Assembly (NCBI RefSeq): GCF_003011925.2
Contig: NZ_PXXU01000021.1
Coordinates: 1-57,080, forward strand
Length of the DNA stretch: 57,080 nt
Reading direction: 5' to 3'
From: Nitrosomonas supralitoralis
GTDB taxonomy: Bacteria > Pseudomonadota > Gammaproteobacteria > Burkholderiales > Nitrosomonadaceae
Position numbers and translations under genes: made by a program. The notes beneath the pieces were generated by a model. That model was not told the origin of the DNA. It was given only the letters and a program-made list of their open reading frames with translations, and ran no database searches. This document shows positions 10,219 through 19,770 of the stretch, one piece after another. How positions within the stretch are numbered: position 1 is the first letter of the stretch; each line of letters begins with the position of its first letter.

Positions 10219-11283
10219 ATGACAAATCTTGCAATGATTAGATTGATCAATATTGATAGCTGTAATTGTATCGTTAAGCTATTTATTTTTATTGCAAGAA
10301 AACTAAAGCCATTGACATGCAATTTTTATTTGCTGCTTGCTACCTATCTGTTTCTGTTGGGATGTAGCACAACACAGCCACCTGTGCCAGTGGTTGATCG
10401 CGCGAAAGTCGACTCTTCAGTACCAGCTAGGTCAAATGAATCCAATAATCTGGATGGTCAATATTATATCGTGCAGCAAGGCGATACCCTATATGGTATC
10501 GCACGGAAAAATAATATTGATTACAAAAAATTGGCGGAGTGGAATGAGATTACCGATTCGAACTCTATCGAACCAGGGCAGAAAATTAGTTTGTTTATGC
10601 CGATAAGAGATTCGCAGCCTACGTTGTTTGCTTTACCTCAACAACCGATAACAACAGCTATTGACCCAAGCGTTGATTCTTCAGATCTTGCAACTACCGT
10701 AGAAAGTAATAATAGCGCTAATGTCGATAAGTTAAAAACGAATCCAAAAGCTCTTAAGCTGCCTTTCTCAGAACAGAATGTGGCTAGATTACAAAATCCA
10801 ACTAAGAGTAATTCACCTTCCGCAACTCGGGCTTTTTCAGCTACAACAGCAAATACTAAAATTGAAACTGCTCCTCAACCCGTGGCATTACGATCGGATA
10901 GATCTGCTAGTGATTCTGTTGCTGAGTGGATCTGGCCAACGACAGGAAAATTACTTTCATCTTTTTCCAAGAATTCTAAGGGTGTGAAGATATCAGGACA
11001 GGCAGGGCAGCCGATATTGGCATCGGCCGCAGGTGAGGTGGTTTACAGTGGGCATGGCCTTCGTGGTTATGGAAATTTGATCATTATCAAGCATAGCAAC
11101 ATATTTTTAAGTGCTTATGCGCATAATAGTAGACTGCTGGTTAAAGAGGGTGAATCGGTGACTAGAGGGCAGAAAATTGCAGAAATGGGTAAGACTGATA
11201 CAGATACGACTCAGTTACATTTTGAGATACGTAAACATGGAAAGCCCGTAGATCCACTAAAATACTTACCTAATGAATCCTAA
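10219..11283 (+). CDS. nlpD: NlpD-like lipoprotein with LysM and degenerate M23 domain
   Basis: An outer-membrane lipoprotein expected to activate an AmiC-type amidase at the septum. A lipobox LLGC ends at Cys49. LysM domain (YYIVQQGDTLYGIARKNN, about 83-126), a long Ser/Thr/Pro-rich linker, and a C-terminal LytM/M23 domain (about 245-350). The zinc-binding residues of active LytM are absent (KGVKISG, QLHFE instead of HxH), as in E. coli NlpD, so it is predicted to regulate rather than cut. ATG 10219 has a Shine-Dalgarno (AGGGAA) but gives an unusually long leader; an in-frame TTG at 10312 would give a compact 18-residue lipoprotein signal. rpoS, the usual next gene, is not here. Confidence 0.9.
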   Translation: MTNLAMIRLINIDSCNCIVKLFIFIARKLKPLTCNFYLLLATYLFLLGCSTTQPPVPVVDRAKVDSSVPARSNESNNLDGQYYIVQQGDTLYGIARKNNIDYKKLAEWNEITDSNSIEPGQKISLFMPIRDSQPTLFALPQQPITTAIDPSVDSSDLATTVESNNSANVDKLKTNPKALKLPFSEQNVARLQNPTKSNSPSATRAFSATTANTKIETAPQPVALRSDRSASDSVAEWIWPTTGKLLSSFSKNSKGVKISGQAGQPILASAAGEVVYSGHGLRGYGNLIIIKHSNIFLSAYAHNSRLLVKEGESVTRGQKIAEMGKTDTDTTQLHFEIRKHGKPVDPLKYLPNES

Positions 11284-11352
11284 TCGAAAGTAAGATAAAT
11301 GCCATATCAGTAAATATTGAGTAGTAATCTTTTTTGCTATGCAATTAAACCC

Positions 11353-11715
11353 TTATTCTACAATCGGATGCCGCATATACTCCAGAGCTTGTGAGGTGTG
11401 TCTGGTAGCTGCTTCAGAATCCTCTTGTCTAGCGTGAGCAATCGCTTCTTCCAGATGTTTGATTGAATCTGTGATACGTTGGTGTGACCCAGCTAACTCA
11501 TTTTCCGCAGCTTTTGCATGGATAAGACTTTGCTGTGCATATTCCAGTAAGGTTTTTACGTGTCCTGCTTTACCGTGTATTTGTGCCGTTTCAGCATGTT
11601 TTATAGCCTCTGCTGTATGGTAATTATCATTTGATGCAGTGGCAACTAGGGAGCTAAAAAAGAACGTCAGTGTACTCAAAACAGTGATAATAATTTTCGG
11701 TTGATTAATTCCCAT
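11353..11715 (-). CDS. smbP: SmbP-like small metal-binding periplasmic protein
   Basis: A 120-residue protein with a Sec signal peptide (about 1-27, ending SSLVATA). The mature part is built of imperfect seven-residue repeats with regularly spaced His, Glu and Ala (AIKHAETAQIHGKAGH, IKHLEEAIAHARQ). That pattern matches SmbP of Nitrosomonas europaea, a periplasmic helical-bundle protein that binds several copper or other divalent ions. About eight His remain in the mature part, fewer than I would expect for the founder protein. The role, metal buffering for a copper-dependent ammonia oxidiser, is inferred from the family. No metal-responsive operator was recognised upstream. Confidence 0.75.
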   Translation of the reverse strand: MGINQPKIIITVLSTLTFFFSSLVATASNDNYHTAEAIKHAETAQIHGKAGHVKTLLEYAQQSLIHAKAAENELAGSHQRITDSIKHLEEAIAHARQEDSEAATRHTSQALEYMRHPIVE

Positions 11716-11938
11716 AATGTTGCCTAAATGTCAATTGATAAAAAATATCCATTTCTGAAGGTGTATATGCCTTGTCATTTGGAGTGCTATATAGCATAAC
11801 AAAAATCAGATTCTCGCTATAGCATAGCTTGATATAAGTAAGATTTATTTCTTGTATAGCATGAAAAGTCTGAGTTTTCCTATTACTATAAATAACAACT
11901 AGAAATAACAAATGCATTAACTGAATAATAATTTTCAT

Positions 11939-12709
11939 TCATTTTTTAATTAAACTGTTGAGTGCTTCATAATCTACCCATTCTTTTGCAAATGCTGCAC
12001 CTTGTATGTGAGTGAAGGGTTTGGAAGGCTCGCCCAGATCAGACAGAACTGCAACTGCGCCGTCAAAGTTTTGTAGACTTGTGTAGCCGCTCACTGTGAT
12101 TAAAGTCGAGAGCAGAGCAGCTCGGGCCGACTGTAGTCCATTTTCTGAATCTTCTATTGCAATGCATTGCTGCGCGGATAAATTGAGTTGATTGAGTACC
12201 CAATGGTATATATCAGGCGCTGGTTTCTTCAAAGGAACAATGTCACCAGCGCCAATGACATCAAACCAGTCAATTGATTCTGCGCCTAATGTGGATTTAA
12301 GTAGAGATATGACATTTTCCATCGTTGTTGTGGTTGCGATTGCAAGCTTTACTTTTTCTTGCCGCAATTCTTGAATTAACCTTGCAACACCGGGGCGCAA
12401 TGGGATACTGCCGGTTTCCATCTGAGATTCAAAGTATTTGGTTTTGGCTTTGTGTAAGCTGACAATCCAATCCTTTAGATCGTTTTTATTGAGCATGGTA
12501 GGAGCATAATTTTCCATGTAGAAGCGAATTCGCTCTTTCCCGCCAGTAATCTGTAGTAGCTCACCATAAAGATCAATGTCCCAATTCCAGTCGAGATTGA
12601 ATTGTTTGAAAGCAGCATTGAAAGCAATGCGATGGCCATCTTGCTCGGTATCGGCAAGTGTGCCGTCAACATCAAACAGCACAGCTTGCAATTTGTTTTG
12701 TTTCTTCAT
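11939..12709 (-). CDS. cbbY: HAD-superfamily phosphatase, CbbY-like
   Basis: A 256-residue HAD hydrolase with a subclass I cap. Motif I FDVDGTLADTE supplies the nucleophile and acid Asp. ATTTT is motif II. The Lys is in LKKPAPDIY and the acidic pair is in IEDSENG. The cap between motifs I and II is the helical CbbY/beta-phosphoglucomutase type. CbbY proteins remove inhibitory sugar bisphosphates such as xylulose-1,5-bisphosphate from the Calvin cycle, which would suit an autotroph, but no Rubisco gene is near and the substrate is not proven. It lies 14 bp downstream of the Sua5 gene on the same strand. Confidence 0.8.
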   Translation of the reverse strand: MKKQNKLQAVLFDVDGTLADTEQDGHRIAFNAAFKQFNLDWNWDIDLYGELLQITGGKERIRFYMENYAPTMLNKNDLKDWIVSLHKAKTKYFESQMETGSIPLRPGVARLIQELRQEKVKLAIATTTTMENVISLLKSTLGAESIDWFDVIGAGDIVPLKKPAPDIYHWVLNQLNLSAQQCIAIEDSENGLQSARAALLSTLITVSGYTSLQNFDGAVAVLSDLGEPSKPFTHIQGAAFAKEWVDYEALNSLIKK

Positions 12710-12723
12710 TTTTCTGGTTAATT

Positions 12724-13761
12724 TTAGTGGTTATTAGGTAAATGATAGCTAGCGCGTTGCAGGCGATCTGCAATGGCTAACCAGCTAGGATGATCAGGAG
12801 GTGATTCTATCAGCATATAATCAAATGCTGCTTGATCAAACTGGCGTAATTTAGCATACAGTTGTTTACCATAAGCGACTGGATCTACAGGCATGGAGAA
12901 TTGTTCGATCAATTGATCTGAGAGTTGTGGTTTGGCGGTATTCGACCAGGTTATGACCAGAACGCGTAAATTTTGTGCGGCGAGTGCCAGGGCATGCTGC
13001 CATATTTGTGTACCCCGATATAATCTTAGTGGTGTCGTGGGTGCATAATGTGCTGGTAATGATCCAGAGGTTCGGATTGCTTGATTGATATTGTGTGCAA
13101 GAATAACGGGCTTATTCAATGCTGTTTCAAGCTCAGATAACGTAATGCTGCCTGGCCGCAGTATTTGGATTGTATTATCGTGAAAACTGACGATGGTGCT
13201 TTCCAGGCCTACTTCACAGGCTCCGCCCTCAAGGATCATGTCGACATTTTTACCTAATTCCTGATGTACATGCGTTGCCAAGGTTGGGCTGATGCGCCCA
13301 AAGCGGTTAGCCGAGGGTGCAGCCAGTGCTTTTTCTGGCCCTAGCGCACTAAGCAAAGCCAAAGCAACTGGGTGCGCTGGAAGCCGTATCCCAACAGTAT
13401 CCTGTCCGCCGGTCACACAATCAGGAATATGATAGCTGCGCGGGAGAATTAATGTTAAAGGACCGGGCCAAAAGTGATTGGCCAATGTCCAAGCAGCTTC
13501 CGGTATGTCTCGAGTCCAATAGTGCATATGGGAAATATTGCCAATATGAACGATCAGCGGATGATGAGTGGGCCGCTGTTTTATACTGTAGATCTTATCA
13601 ATAGCAGTTGGATTTGTAACATCGGCACCAAGTCCGTACACCGTTTCAGTTGGAAAAGCTACTGTACCACCTGCGCTCAAAATTTGAGCAGCTGTAATAA
13701 TCTGATCCAATTGAACTGATGATAAGCCTGATTGTGTTAATGCGTGCTCTGTCTGTTCCAT
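12724..13761 (-). CDS. tsaC: L-threonylcarbamoyladenylate synthase, Sua5 type
   Basis: Makes threonylcarbamoyl-AMP from Thr, bicarbonate and ATP, the first step of t6A37 tRNA modification. The 345 residues form an N-terminal YrdC domain (about 17-210) with GGTVAFPTETVYGLGADV, KQRPTHHPLIVHI and SANRFGRISPT, a linker with SGSLPAHYAPTTPL, and a C-terminal Sua5 domain. It is therefore the long Sua5 form rather than short TsaC. It lies in a minus-strand group with the phosphatase and clsB. Confidence 0.93.
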   Translation of the reverse strand: MEQTEHALTQSGLSSVQLDQIITAAQILSAGGTVAFPTETVYGLGADVTNPTAIDKIYSIKQRPTHHPLIVHIGNISHMHYWTRDIPEAAWTLANHFWPGPLTLILPRSYHIPDCVTGGQDTVGIRLPAHPVALALLSALGPEKALAAPSANRFGRISPTLATHVHQELGKNVDMILEGGACEVGLESTIVSFHDNTIQILRPGSITLSELETALNKPVILAHNINQAIRTSGSLPAHYAPTTPLRLYRGTQIWQHALALAAQNLRVLVITWSNTAKPQLSDQLIEQFSMPVDPVAYGKQLYAKLRQFDQAAFDYMLIESPPDHPSWLAIADRLQRASYHLPNNH

Positions 13762-13814
13762 TTGTATAATTTGAATGTTAAATTCAAATGTAATTTATTG
13801 CGATTGATAAGGAA

Positions 13815-14987
13815 TTATGATTGGCTGTCATGCCAATCATAACCTAGCACACCTTGCAACAAACGTACGATATAAAAACATAACCAATTCATTGCGCAGC
13901 TACGCCAGGAAGAAAAGCCTTTATCTGTTGATGTGACTGGGGTGGATTCCTGTGAAATCGCTTTTTTTAAACTCACCCTCAGTTCGCTCGCGAACTGAGG
14001 GTCTGCAATGAATACATTGGCCTCACGTGCCAGAAGCAAACTGAAAGGATCAATATTAGATGAACCTACGGTTGCCCAGTATTGATCAATAACTGCTACT
14101 TTGGCATGAAGATAGCTGCGATTATATTCATAAATTTTTATGCCGGCTTGTAATAGATTTTCGTATAGCGCCTGAGTCGCATGGTGCTGCAGAAGGTACT
14201 CAATTTTACCTTGCAATAAGAGTTCTACGCTGACACCTCGTTGAGCAGCATTTTTCAATGCACTACTGAATTTTCTTCCTGGCAGGAAATAGGCATTGGC
14301 AATAATAATTTCGGTTTGTGCTTGTTTGATAGCTTCCAGGTAGGCGTGCTCAATGTCATGACGATGACGCCAATTATCGCGAATAACAAATGCAGCCTTC
14401 TGATTTCCGTAAGGATTATTTGTCGGTTTTATAGTGTCGGGAGCAATCCAGCGTTTTTTAAAATGCACCCACGCAACTAACATCCATAAATGTTTGACAG
14501 CCTTATGTATCTGAATCAATAGTGGGCCTTTAATAACAACAGCATAGTCGAAGCGCGGTGTTAATTTTTCGGGGTTATCCTGATCGTCAATGATATTAAT
14601 TCCACCAATGTAAGCGATGTGAGCATCGATAAGGACCAATTTGCGGTGCATTCGACGTAAACGGTAGCGACGCGGCATAGAAAATATAAATTCTGGGCGA
14701 AATATGAGTACCTTTATATTTGTTTGCAGCATAGAGTTTATTATTGCCGTGGGGAAATTTTGTGAACCAAATCCGTCAAGTAACAGGTGTACAAAAACGC
14801 CGCGTTGTGCTGCACGTTGTAGAGCCGCAATGATTTTTCTGCCAATGGCATCGTATTCAAAAATATACGTTTCGATGTGTATTTCAAATTGTGCCCTTTC
14901 TATTGCTGCCTCTAGTTCCGGGAAATATTCTTCACCATTGTGCAAGAGCGAGATAAGGTTGCCTTCAACAAAATGAAAATTCTTCAT
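13815..14987 (-). CDS. clsB: Cardiolipin synthase B (phospholipase D family)
   Basis: A 390-residue enzyme that makes cardiolipin or related phospholipids at the inner membrane. Two HKD motifs are visible: HRKLVLIDAHIAYIGGIN (His114, Lys116, Asp121) and HAKVAVIDQYWATVGSSN near residue 290. There is no N-terminal membrane pair, which fits ClsB rather than ClsA. A basic RRYRLRRMHRK lies just before the first motif. nadA is upstream on the same strand with a 71-bp gap. Confidence 0.92.
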   Translation of the reverse strand: MKNFHFVEGNLISLLHNGEEYFPELEAAIERAQFEIHIETYIFEYDAIGRKIIAALQRAAQRGVFVHLLLDGFGSQNFPTAIINSMLQTNIKVLIFRPEFIFSMPRRYRLRRMHRKLVLIDAHIAYIGGINIIDDQDNPEKLTPRFDYAVVIKGPLLIQIHKAVKHLWMLVAWVHFKKRWIAPDTIKPTNNPYGNQKAAFVIRDNWRHRHDIEHAYLEAIKQAQTEIIIANAYFLPGRKFSSALKNAAQRGVSVELLLQGKIEYLLQHHATQALYENLLQAGIKIYEYNRSYLHAKVAVIDQYWATVGSSNIDPFSLLLAREANVFIADPQFASELRVSLKKAISQESTPVTSTDKGFSSWRSCAMNWLCFYIVRLLQGVLGYDWHDSQS

Positions 14988-15058
14988 TAATGGATAAATT
15001 TCGCTGTAAATGCTGTAATCAGGTCTGCCGATTTAAATTCTGTTATTGGCAAGCGTGA

Positions 15059-16162
15059 TTATGAAATCTTCAACATTCTGTCCAATGCTAATCTTGCTAG
15101 CTTTGCTTCTTCAATAGGTACTTTGATTTGATTCACAATATTGCCATTGACTAAATTTTCCAATGCCCAAGCCAAATGCTGTGGGTCAATTCGTGCCATA
15201 GTCGAACACATGCATACCATGGGCGACATAAATTGAACAATCTTGCCTTGAGACTTAAATTCTTCCGTAATCCGGCTGACCAAATTCAATTCGGTGCCGA
15301 CCAGCCAGCGCGTTCCGCTTTCTGCTGCAGCAATGGTATTAATAATATATTCAGTTGATCCGACATAATCCGATGCTTTGCAAACTTCATAATTGCATTC
15401 GGGATGTGAAATGACAAAACCGTCTGGGTATTGATTGCGAAAACGGATAATATGTTGTGGCTGAAACATTTGGTGGACGGAACAATGTCCTTTCCATAGA
15501 AGAATCTTTGCTTTGTTGATTTGCTCCGGTGTTAATCCTCCCATGGGTTCATCAAAATTCCACACGGGCATTTCTTCTAACGGAATATCCAGTTGATGCC
15601 CACTCCAGCGACCAAGATGCTGATCAGGAAAAAACAACACCTTCTCCCTCTGTTTGAAAGACCATTGCAGTACTTTACCAGCGTTGCTGGATGTGCACAC
15701 AATGCCATTGTGTTCACCACAGAAAGCTTTAAGATCAGCGGCGGAATTGATATAAGTGACGGGGGTGATGGTTTCATCGGGATTCAGAATTTCAGAGATT
15801 TCACGCCATGCTCGTTCGACATTGGAGAGACTGGCCATGTCAGCCATAGAGCAGCCGGCTGCCATGTCGGGTAAAATTGCAATTTGATCAGGACTTGAGA
15901 GTATATCTGCAACTTCAGCCATAAAATGAACCCCGCAAAATACCAGATAATCAGCATCGGTCTGAGCGGCCAGGAAGGACAGTTTTAAGGAGTCTCCAGT
16001 CAGATCCGCATGTCGGTATACATCCGCACGTTGGTAATGATGAGCCAAGATAGCGACACGTTTTCCTAGAATTTGCTTAGCAGCGATAATGCGCTGTGCA
16101 CAGGCATCATCCTGTAATTGGTCGTATTGCTCAAATTCAAAAGCTTTTTTGGGCATTGTCAT
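15059..16162 (-). CDS. nadA: Quinolinate synthase
   Basis: An iron-sulfur enzyme that condenses iminoaspartate with dihydroxyacetone phosphate to quinolinate in de novo NAD synthesis. The 367 residues include AILAHHYQRADV, FCGVHFMAEVADIL, TSSNAGKVLQW, HPECNYEVCKASDYVGST and a late MCMCSTMARI. These supply the three conserved Cys expected to hold the 4Fe-4S cluster. nadC lies at 42.8 kb; nadB is not in the window. The 218-bp AT-rich region upstream separates it from divergent lptC and must hold both promoters. Confidence 0.96.
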   Translation of the reverse strand: MTMPKKAFEFEQYDQLQDDACAQRIIAAKQILGKRVAILAHHYQRADVYRHADLTGDSLKLSFLAAQTDADYLVFCGVHFMAEVADILSSPDQIAILPDMAAGCSMADMASLSNVERAWREISEILNPDETITPVTYINSAADLKAFCGEHNGIVCTSSNAGKVLQWSFKQREKVLFFPDQHLGRWSGHQLDIPLEEMPVWNFDEPMGGLTPEQINKAKILLWKGHCSVHQMFQPQHIIRFRNQYPDGFVISHPECNYEVCKASDYVGSTEYIINTIAAAESGTRWLVGTELNLVSRITEEFKSQGKIVQFMSPMVCMCSTMARIDPQHLAWALENLVNGNIVNQIKVPIEEAKLARLALDRMLKIS

Positions 16163-16380
16163 TGTATTCTTCCTAAAGGTTTATTAAGTAATGTACAGTA
16201 TTCTAATTTAATAAATGGAATCATCTATCAAATTAGAGGGTCTTCTCCGAGAAAGTTGCTAAAGTCGATACATTAAATGAAAACTAGTGTTCTGATATAC
16301 TTTGCAAAAGTACATTATTAAGATTAATGATAGAGACAACTCAAGTCCAAAATCATGGAACAGAAAACGAGTAATTTTGA

Positions 16381-16944
16381 ATGAGCGGGCGTGCATATTT
16401 TAGTTCACCACTAATTTTCCTCATTATTTTGGTTTTGTTGACTTTTTGGTTGGATCTATTAACCCGGCCGTCTGAACAAAATAAAAATGATAATGTGTAT
16501 CCTAATCCAGACTACATTGTAGAAGATTTATCCGGTATTCGTGTGGATCATGAGCAAGACATTCAACGTAAATTTTCAGCACAAAAACTCGTTCATTATC
16601 TGGGTGACAAGGTAACTCACTTAGCACAGGCAAGTTTTACAAATATTGATCCGGAAAATCCTCTCCTACGTTTGCAAGCTGATCAAGCTGAAATAAAAAA
16701 TAAAGGGGAAGATATATACTTGACTGGAAATGTGTTTGCAGTCAGAGGCACTGATGATGAGAAAAATAAATTAACTTTGAAGACTGATTATTTACACCTT
16801 ATTCCGGATGAAAATTTAGTAAAGACAGATCAAGCTGTGATCATTACAAGATTAAATACAACAATTCATGCGACTGGTTTAGAGTTCAACAATCGCGTTG
16901 GAATGATCCAACTTATGTCGAAAGTGAGTGCCATTAATAACTAA
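16381..16944 (+). CDS. lptC: LPS export protein LptC
   Basis: Bitopic inner-membrane protein linking LptB2FG to LptA. One N-terminal transmembrane helix (about 8-25) is followed by a periplasmic beta-jellyroll domain (DYIVEDLSGIRVDHE, LLRLQADQAEIKNKGEDIYLTGNV). The 187 residues are the usual length. Identified by this pattern and by its place before lptA and lptB. Confidence 0.88.
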   Translation: MSGRAYFSSPLIFLIILVLLTFWLDLLTRPSEQNKNDNVYPNPDYIVEDLSGIRVDHEQDIQRKFSAQKLVHYLGDKVTHLAQASFTNIDPENPLLRLQADQAEIKNKGEDIYLTGNVFAVRGTDDEKNKLTLKTDYLHLIPDENLVKTDQAVIITRLNTTIHATGLEFNNRVGMIQLMSKVSAINN

Positions 16945-16955
16945 TTGATGAAGAT

Positions 16956-17486
16956 ATGAAGCTGCTGATAATTATAAGTTTTGTGGGTTTATTCTTTATT
17001 TCAAATGCCGAGGCTGAGCGAGCTGATCGTGAAAAGCCCATCCATTTGGAGGCGGACCGTGCGACTGTAGAAGATGTGAATCGCAAAGAGGGTAGTCGGA
17101 TCAGTATTTTTACCGGAAATGTCATTTTCACACAAGGAACCTTGCGCATTAAGGCCGATAAAGTAATTATGAAAGAAGATTCGTTGGGATTCAGGCATGC
17201 AACCGCGACTGGGAATCTTGTCAGTTTTCGTCAGAAACGGGATCGAATGGATGAATATGTGGAAGGTTGGAGCCAGCGGGCTGAATACGATAGTAAAACA
17301 GAAAAAATCGAATTATTCCGTCAGGCTCGGCTAATTCGAGGTGAGGATGAGGTGCTTGGTGATTATATTTCCTATGATATGAACAGCGAGTTTTTCGAGG
17401 TAATTAGCAGTAAAGAACGTGGCGTCGAAACAGGCCCGGACAAGCGAGTACGGATAACAATTCAACCTAAAAACAAATCAGAATAA
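16956..17486 (+). CDS. lptA: LPS transport periplasmic protein LptA
   Basis: Periplasmic bridge protein that carries LPS from LptC to LptD. Signal peptide about 1-20 (ending SNAEA), then an OstA-like domain with PIHLEADRATVEDVNRKEGS and GNVIFTQGTLRIKADKVIM. 176 residues. The gene starts 11 bp after lptC. Confidence 0.93.
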   Translation: MKLLIIISFVGLFFISNAEAERADREKPIHLEADRATVEDVNRKEGSRISIFTGNVIFTQGTLRIKADKVIMKEDSLGFRHATATGNLVSFRQKRDRMDEYVEGWSQRAEYDSKTEKIELFRQARLIRGEDEVLGDYISYDMNSEFFEVISSKERGVETGPDKRVRITIQPKNKSE

Positions 17487-17526
17487 ATTTAAACTACCCT
17501 GTTAGAAACGGATGTAATTGCATAGC

Positions 17527-18249
17527 ATGAGTGAGTTAAAGGCTAATAATTTAAAAAAGCGGTATAAGTCGCGGACGGTAGTGGAGGATGTTTCTATTTC
17601 GCTCAGTAGCGGTGAGGTGATTGGTTTGCTTGGGCCCAATGGTGCTGGAAAGACGACTTGTTTTTACATGATTGTTGGCCTGTTGCCACTGGATGGCGGT
17701 GGAATTTATTTGGATGATCAAGATCTAGGCCTGCTGCAAATTCACCAACGGGCAAAGCTTGGATTAAGTTATCTACCACAGGAAGCATCCATTTTTCGAC
17801 GTTTGACAGTTGAAGAAAATATTCTTGCAGTATTAGAGTTGCAGAATCTAGATGAAGACACAAAACAGCGGTATTTAGACGACTTATTACACGATTTGCA
17901 TATCAGTCATTTACGTGATAATCCTGCTATTAGTTTATCGGGAGGCGAGCGTCGCCGAGTCGAAATAGCTCGTGCATTGGCATCGCAACCCCGTTTTATT
18001 TTATTGGATGAGCCTTTTGCAGGAGTTGATCCAATTGCGGTCCTTGATATACAGAAAGTGATTGCTTTTCTTAAGGAACGAGAAATCGGCGTTCTGATAA
18101 CCGATCATAATGTCCGGGAAACATTAGGGATTTGCGATCGAGCTTATATCATTAGTGAAGGCCATGTGCTTGCAAAAGGTCGATCGGAAGAAATTATAGA
18201 TAATGAAAAAGTCAGAGAAGTTTATTTGGGAGAGCATTTTCGATTGTAA
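17527..18249 (+). CDS. lptB: LPS export ATPase LptB
   Basis: ABC ATPase that powers LPS extraction with LptFG. Walker [13 protein letters not shown]-loop LPQEASIF, signature [15 protein letters not shown], Walker [14 protein letters not shown], and the switch His in TDHNVRET. I chose ATG 17527 ([15 protein letters not shown]); an in-frame TTG nine bases earlier adds only three residues. 240 residues. Confidence 0.95.
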   Translation: MSELKANNLKKRYKSRTVVEDVSISLSSGEVIGLLGPNGAGKTTCFYMIVGLLPLDGGGIYLDDQDLGLLQIHQRAKLGLSYLPQEASIFRRLTVEENILAVLELQNLDEDTKQRYLDDLLHDLHISHLRDNPAISLSGGERRRVEIARALASQPRFILLDEPFAGVDPIAVLDIQKVIAFLKEREIGVLITDHNVRETLGICDRAYIISEGHVLAKGRSEEIIDNEKVREVYLGEHFRL

Positions 18250-18303
18250 GAAAAAGAATGAATTCAAGCTGAATCGTTTAGTAATTGTTGTTATTTCAGG
18301 ATC

Positions 18304-19752
18304 ATGAAGCCAACACTCCAGCTCAAGTTAACTCAGCAACTGAAACTTACACCTCAACTGCAGCAATCTATCCGACTGTTGCAATTGTCGACGCTTGAAC
18401 TTAATCAGGAAATCGAGAGGATTGTGCAGGAGAATCCATTGTTGGAATTGCGTGATGATTGGAATTTGTCTGAGATGGATAGTACACCTGAGGTTATTGA
18501 ATCTTCCAGTTCTGCGGATTCTGATAGTGACTCAGTCGAAGTATCAGAATCTGAAGCCGTAATTACATCGGAAGAAAATTTTGAACATGATGCTGAATGG
18601 TTGAAAGAAAACATATCTTCTTATAACACTTTTGAAGATGATGATCGTGAATCGCCGCAAATTCCTGATAAACCATTAAGTTTGCGTGAACATTTGAATT
18701 TTCAAACATCCCTAAGTCAAATTTCTGAGCGCGAGCGTAAAATCATTGGCCTGTTGATTGATAGCTTGGATGATGATGGTTATCTATTGCAAGATTTGGG
18801 TGAGTTGGTGGAGTTGCTGCCTGTAGAATTAGGGATTGAGTTGCAGGATTTGGAAGGTGCACTCATGTATCTGCAGCAATATGATCCGCCCGGTGTGGGG
18901 GCGCGCAATCTAAAGGAGTGTTTAGTGTTGCAGTTGCAAGCATTATCGGGCGAAGTAACCTATCGCGCACAAGCTTTAAAAATTGTTCAAGAATACTTGG
19001 AGATTTTTGCAGCACATGATTTTGGGCAAGTCAAAAAGCTATTGGGGTGTGATGATCAAGCTTTAAGAGCTATCCGGAAACTAATTATCCATCTGAATCC
19101 TAAGCCTGGTATTCAGTTTAATTCTCAGAGTGAACGCTATATTGTTCCTGATATTACAGTTGTAAAAAAAAATGGAGTTTGGATAGCAAATCTTAATATG
19201 AGTGCAATTCCACGGCTCAATATTAATCATCTATATGCTAACATATTGAAACAGGAACATCATTCTGCGCGCGGTTTAATAAGTCAGTTAACTGAGGCAA
19301 AATGGCTGATTAAAAATATTCAGCAACGCTCAAGTACTATCCTTAGAGTGGCTGGCGTGATTGTTGAACGTCAGCAGCAATTTTTTGAACATGGAGAAGT
19401 TGCGATGCGTCCGCTAGTGCTTCGAGAAATTGCAGAAACTTTAAATCTGCATGAATCGACAGTATCCCGGGTGACAACACAAAAATTTATGTATACTCCG
19501 CGGGGTATTTTTGAGCTTAAATTTTTTTTCGGTAGCCATGTATCTACAGATTCGGGCGGAGCATGTTCAGCCACAGCTATTCGTGCACTAATCAAGCAAT
19601 TGATACAGGAAGAGAATTCAAAGAAACCACTCAGCGATAATAAAATTTCAAATATTCTTGAACAGCAGGGTATCGTTGTTGCGCGTCGCACCATTGCGAA
19701 GTACCGAGAATCGCTACAGATTCCTGCAGCTAATCATCGCAAATCAATTTAA
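18304..19752 (+). CDS. rpoN: RNA polymerase sigma-54 factor
   Basis: Sigma factor for -24/-12 promoters that need bacterial enhancer-binding proteins. Region I is Gln- and Leu-rich (LKLTQQLKLTPQLQQSIRLL, residues 6-25), region II is acidic (about 60-125), then comes the core-binding and DNA-binding part with an HTH (LHESTVSRVTTQKFMYTPRG). The RpoN box ARRTIAKYRE sits near the C-terminus. 482 residues, complete. The order lptB-rpoN-hpf-ptsN is conserved in Proteobacteria. Confidence 0.97.
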   Translation: MKPTLQLKLTQQLKLTPQLQQSIRLLQLSTLELNQEIERIVQENPLLELRDDWNLSEMDSTPEVIESSSSADSDSDSVEVSESEAVITSEENFEHDAEWLKENISSYNTFEDDDRESPQIPDKPLSLREHLNFQTSLSQISERERKIIGLLIDSLDDDGYLLQDLGELVELLPVELGIELQDLEGALMYLQQYDPPGVGARNLKECLVLQLQALSGEVTYRAQALKIVQEYLEIFAAHDFGQVKKLLGCDDQALRAIRKLIIHLNPKPGIQFNSQSERYIVPDITVVKKNGVWIANLNMSAIPRLNINHLYANILKQEHHSARGLISQLTEAKWLIKNIQQRSSTILRVAGVIVERQQQFFEHGEVAMRPLVLREIAETLNLHESTVSRVTTQKFMYTPRGIFELKFFFGSHVSTDSGGACSATAIRALIKQLIQEENSKKPLSDNKISNILEQQGIVVARRTIAKYRESLQIPAANHRKSI

Positions 19753-19770
19753 TTAGAACAAAGGAAGAAT

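Noticed and set aside
11705..11938. 77-codon minus-strand frame between the phosphatase gene and the SmbP-like gene
   Set aside because: It overlaps the SmbP start, has no recognisable family and no clear ribosome-binding site; it looks like leader DNA.
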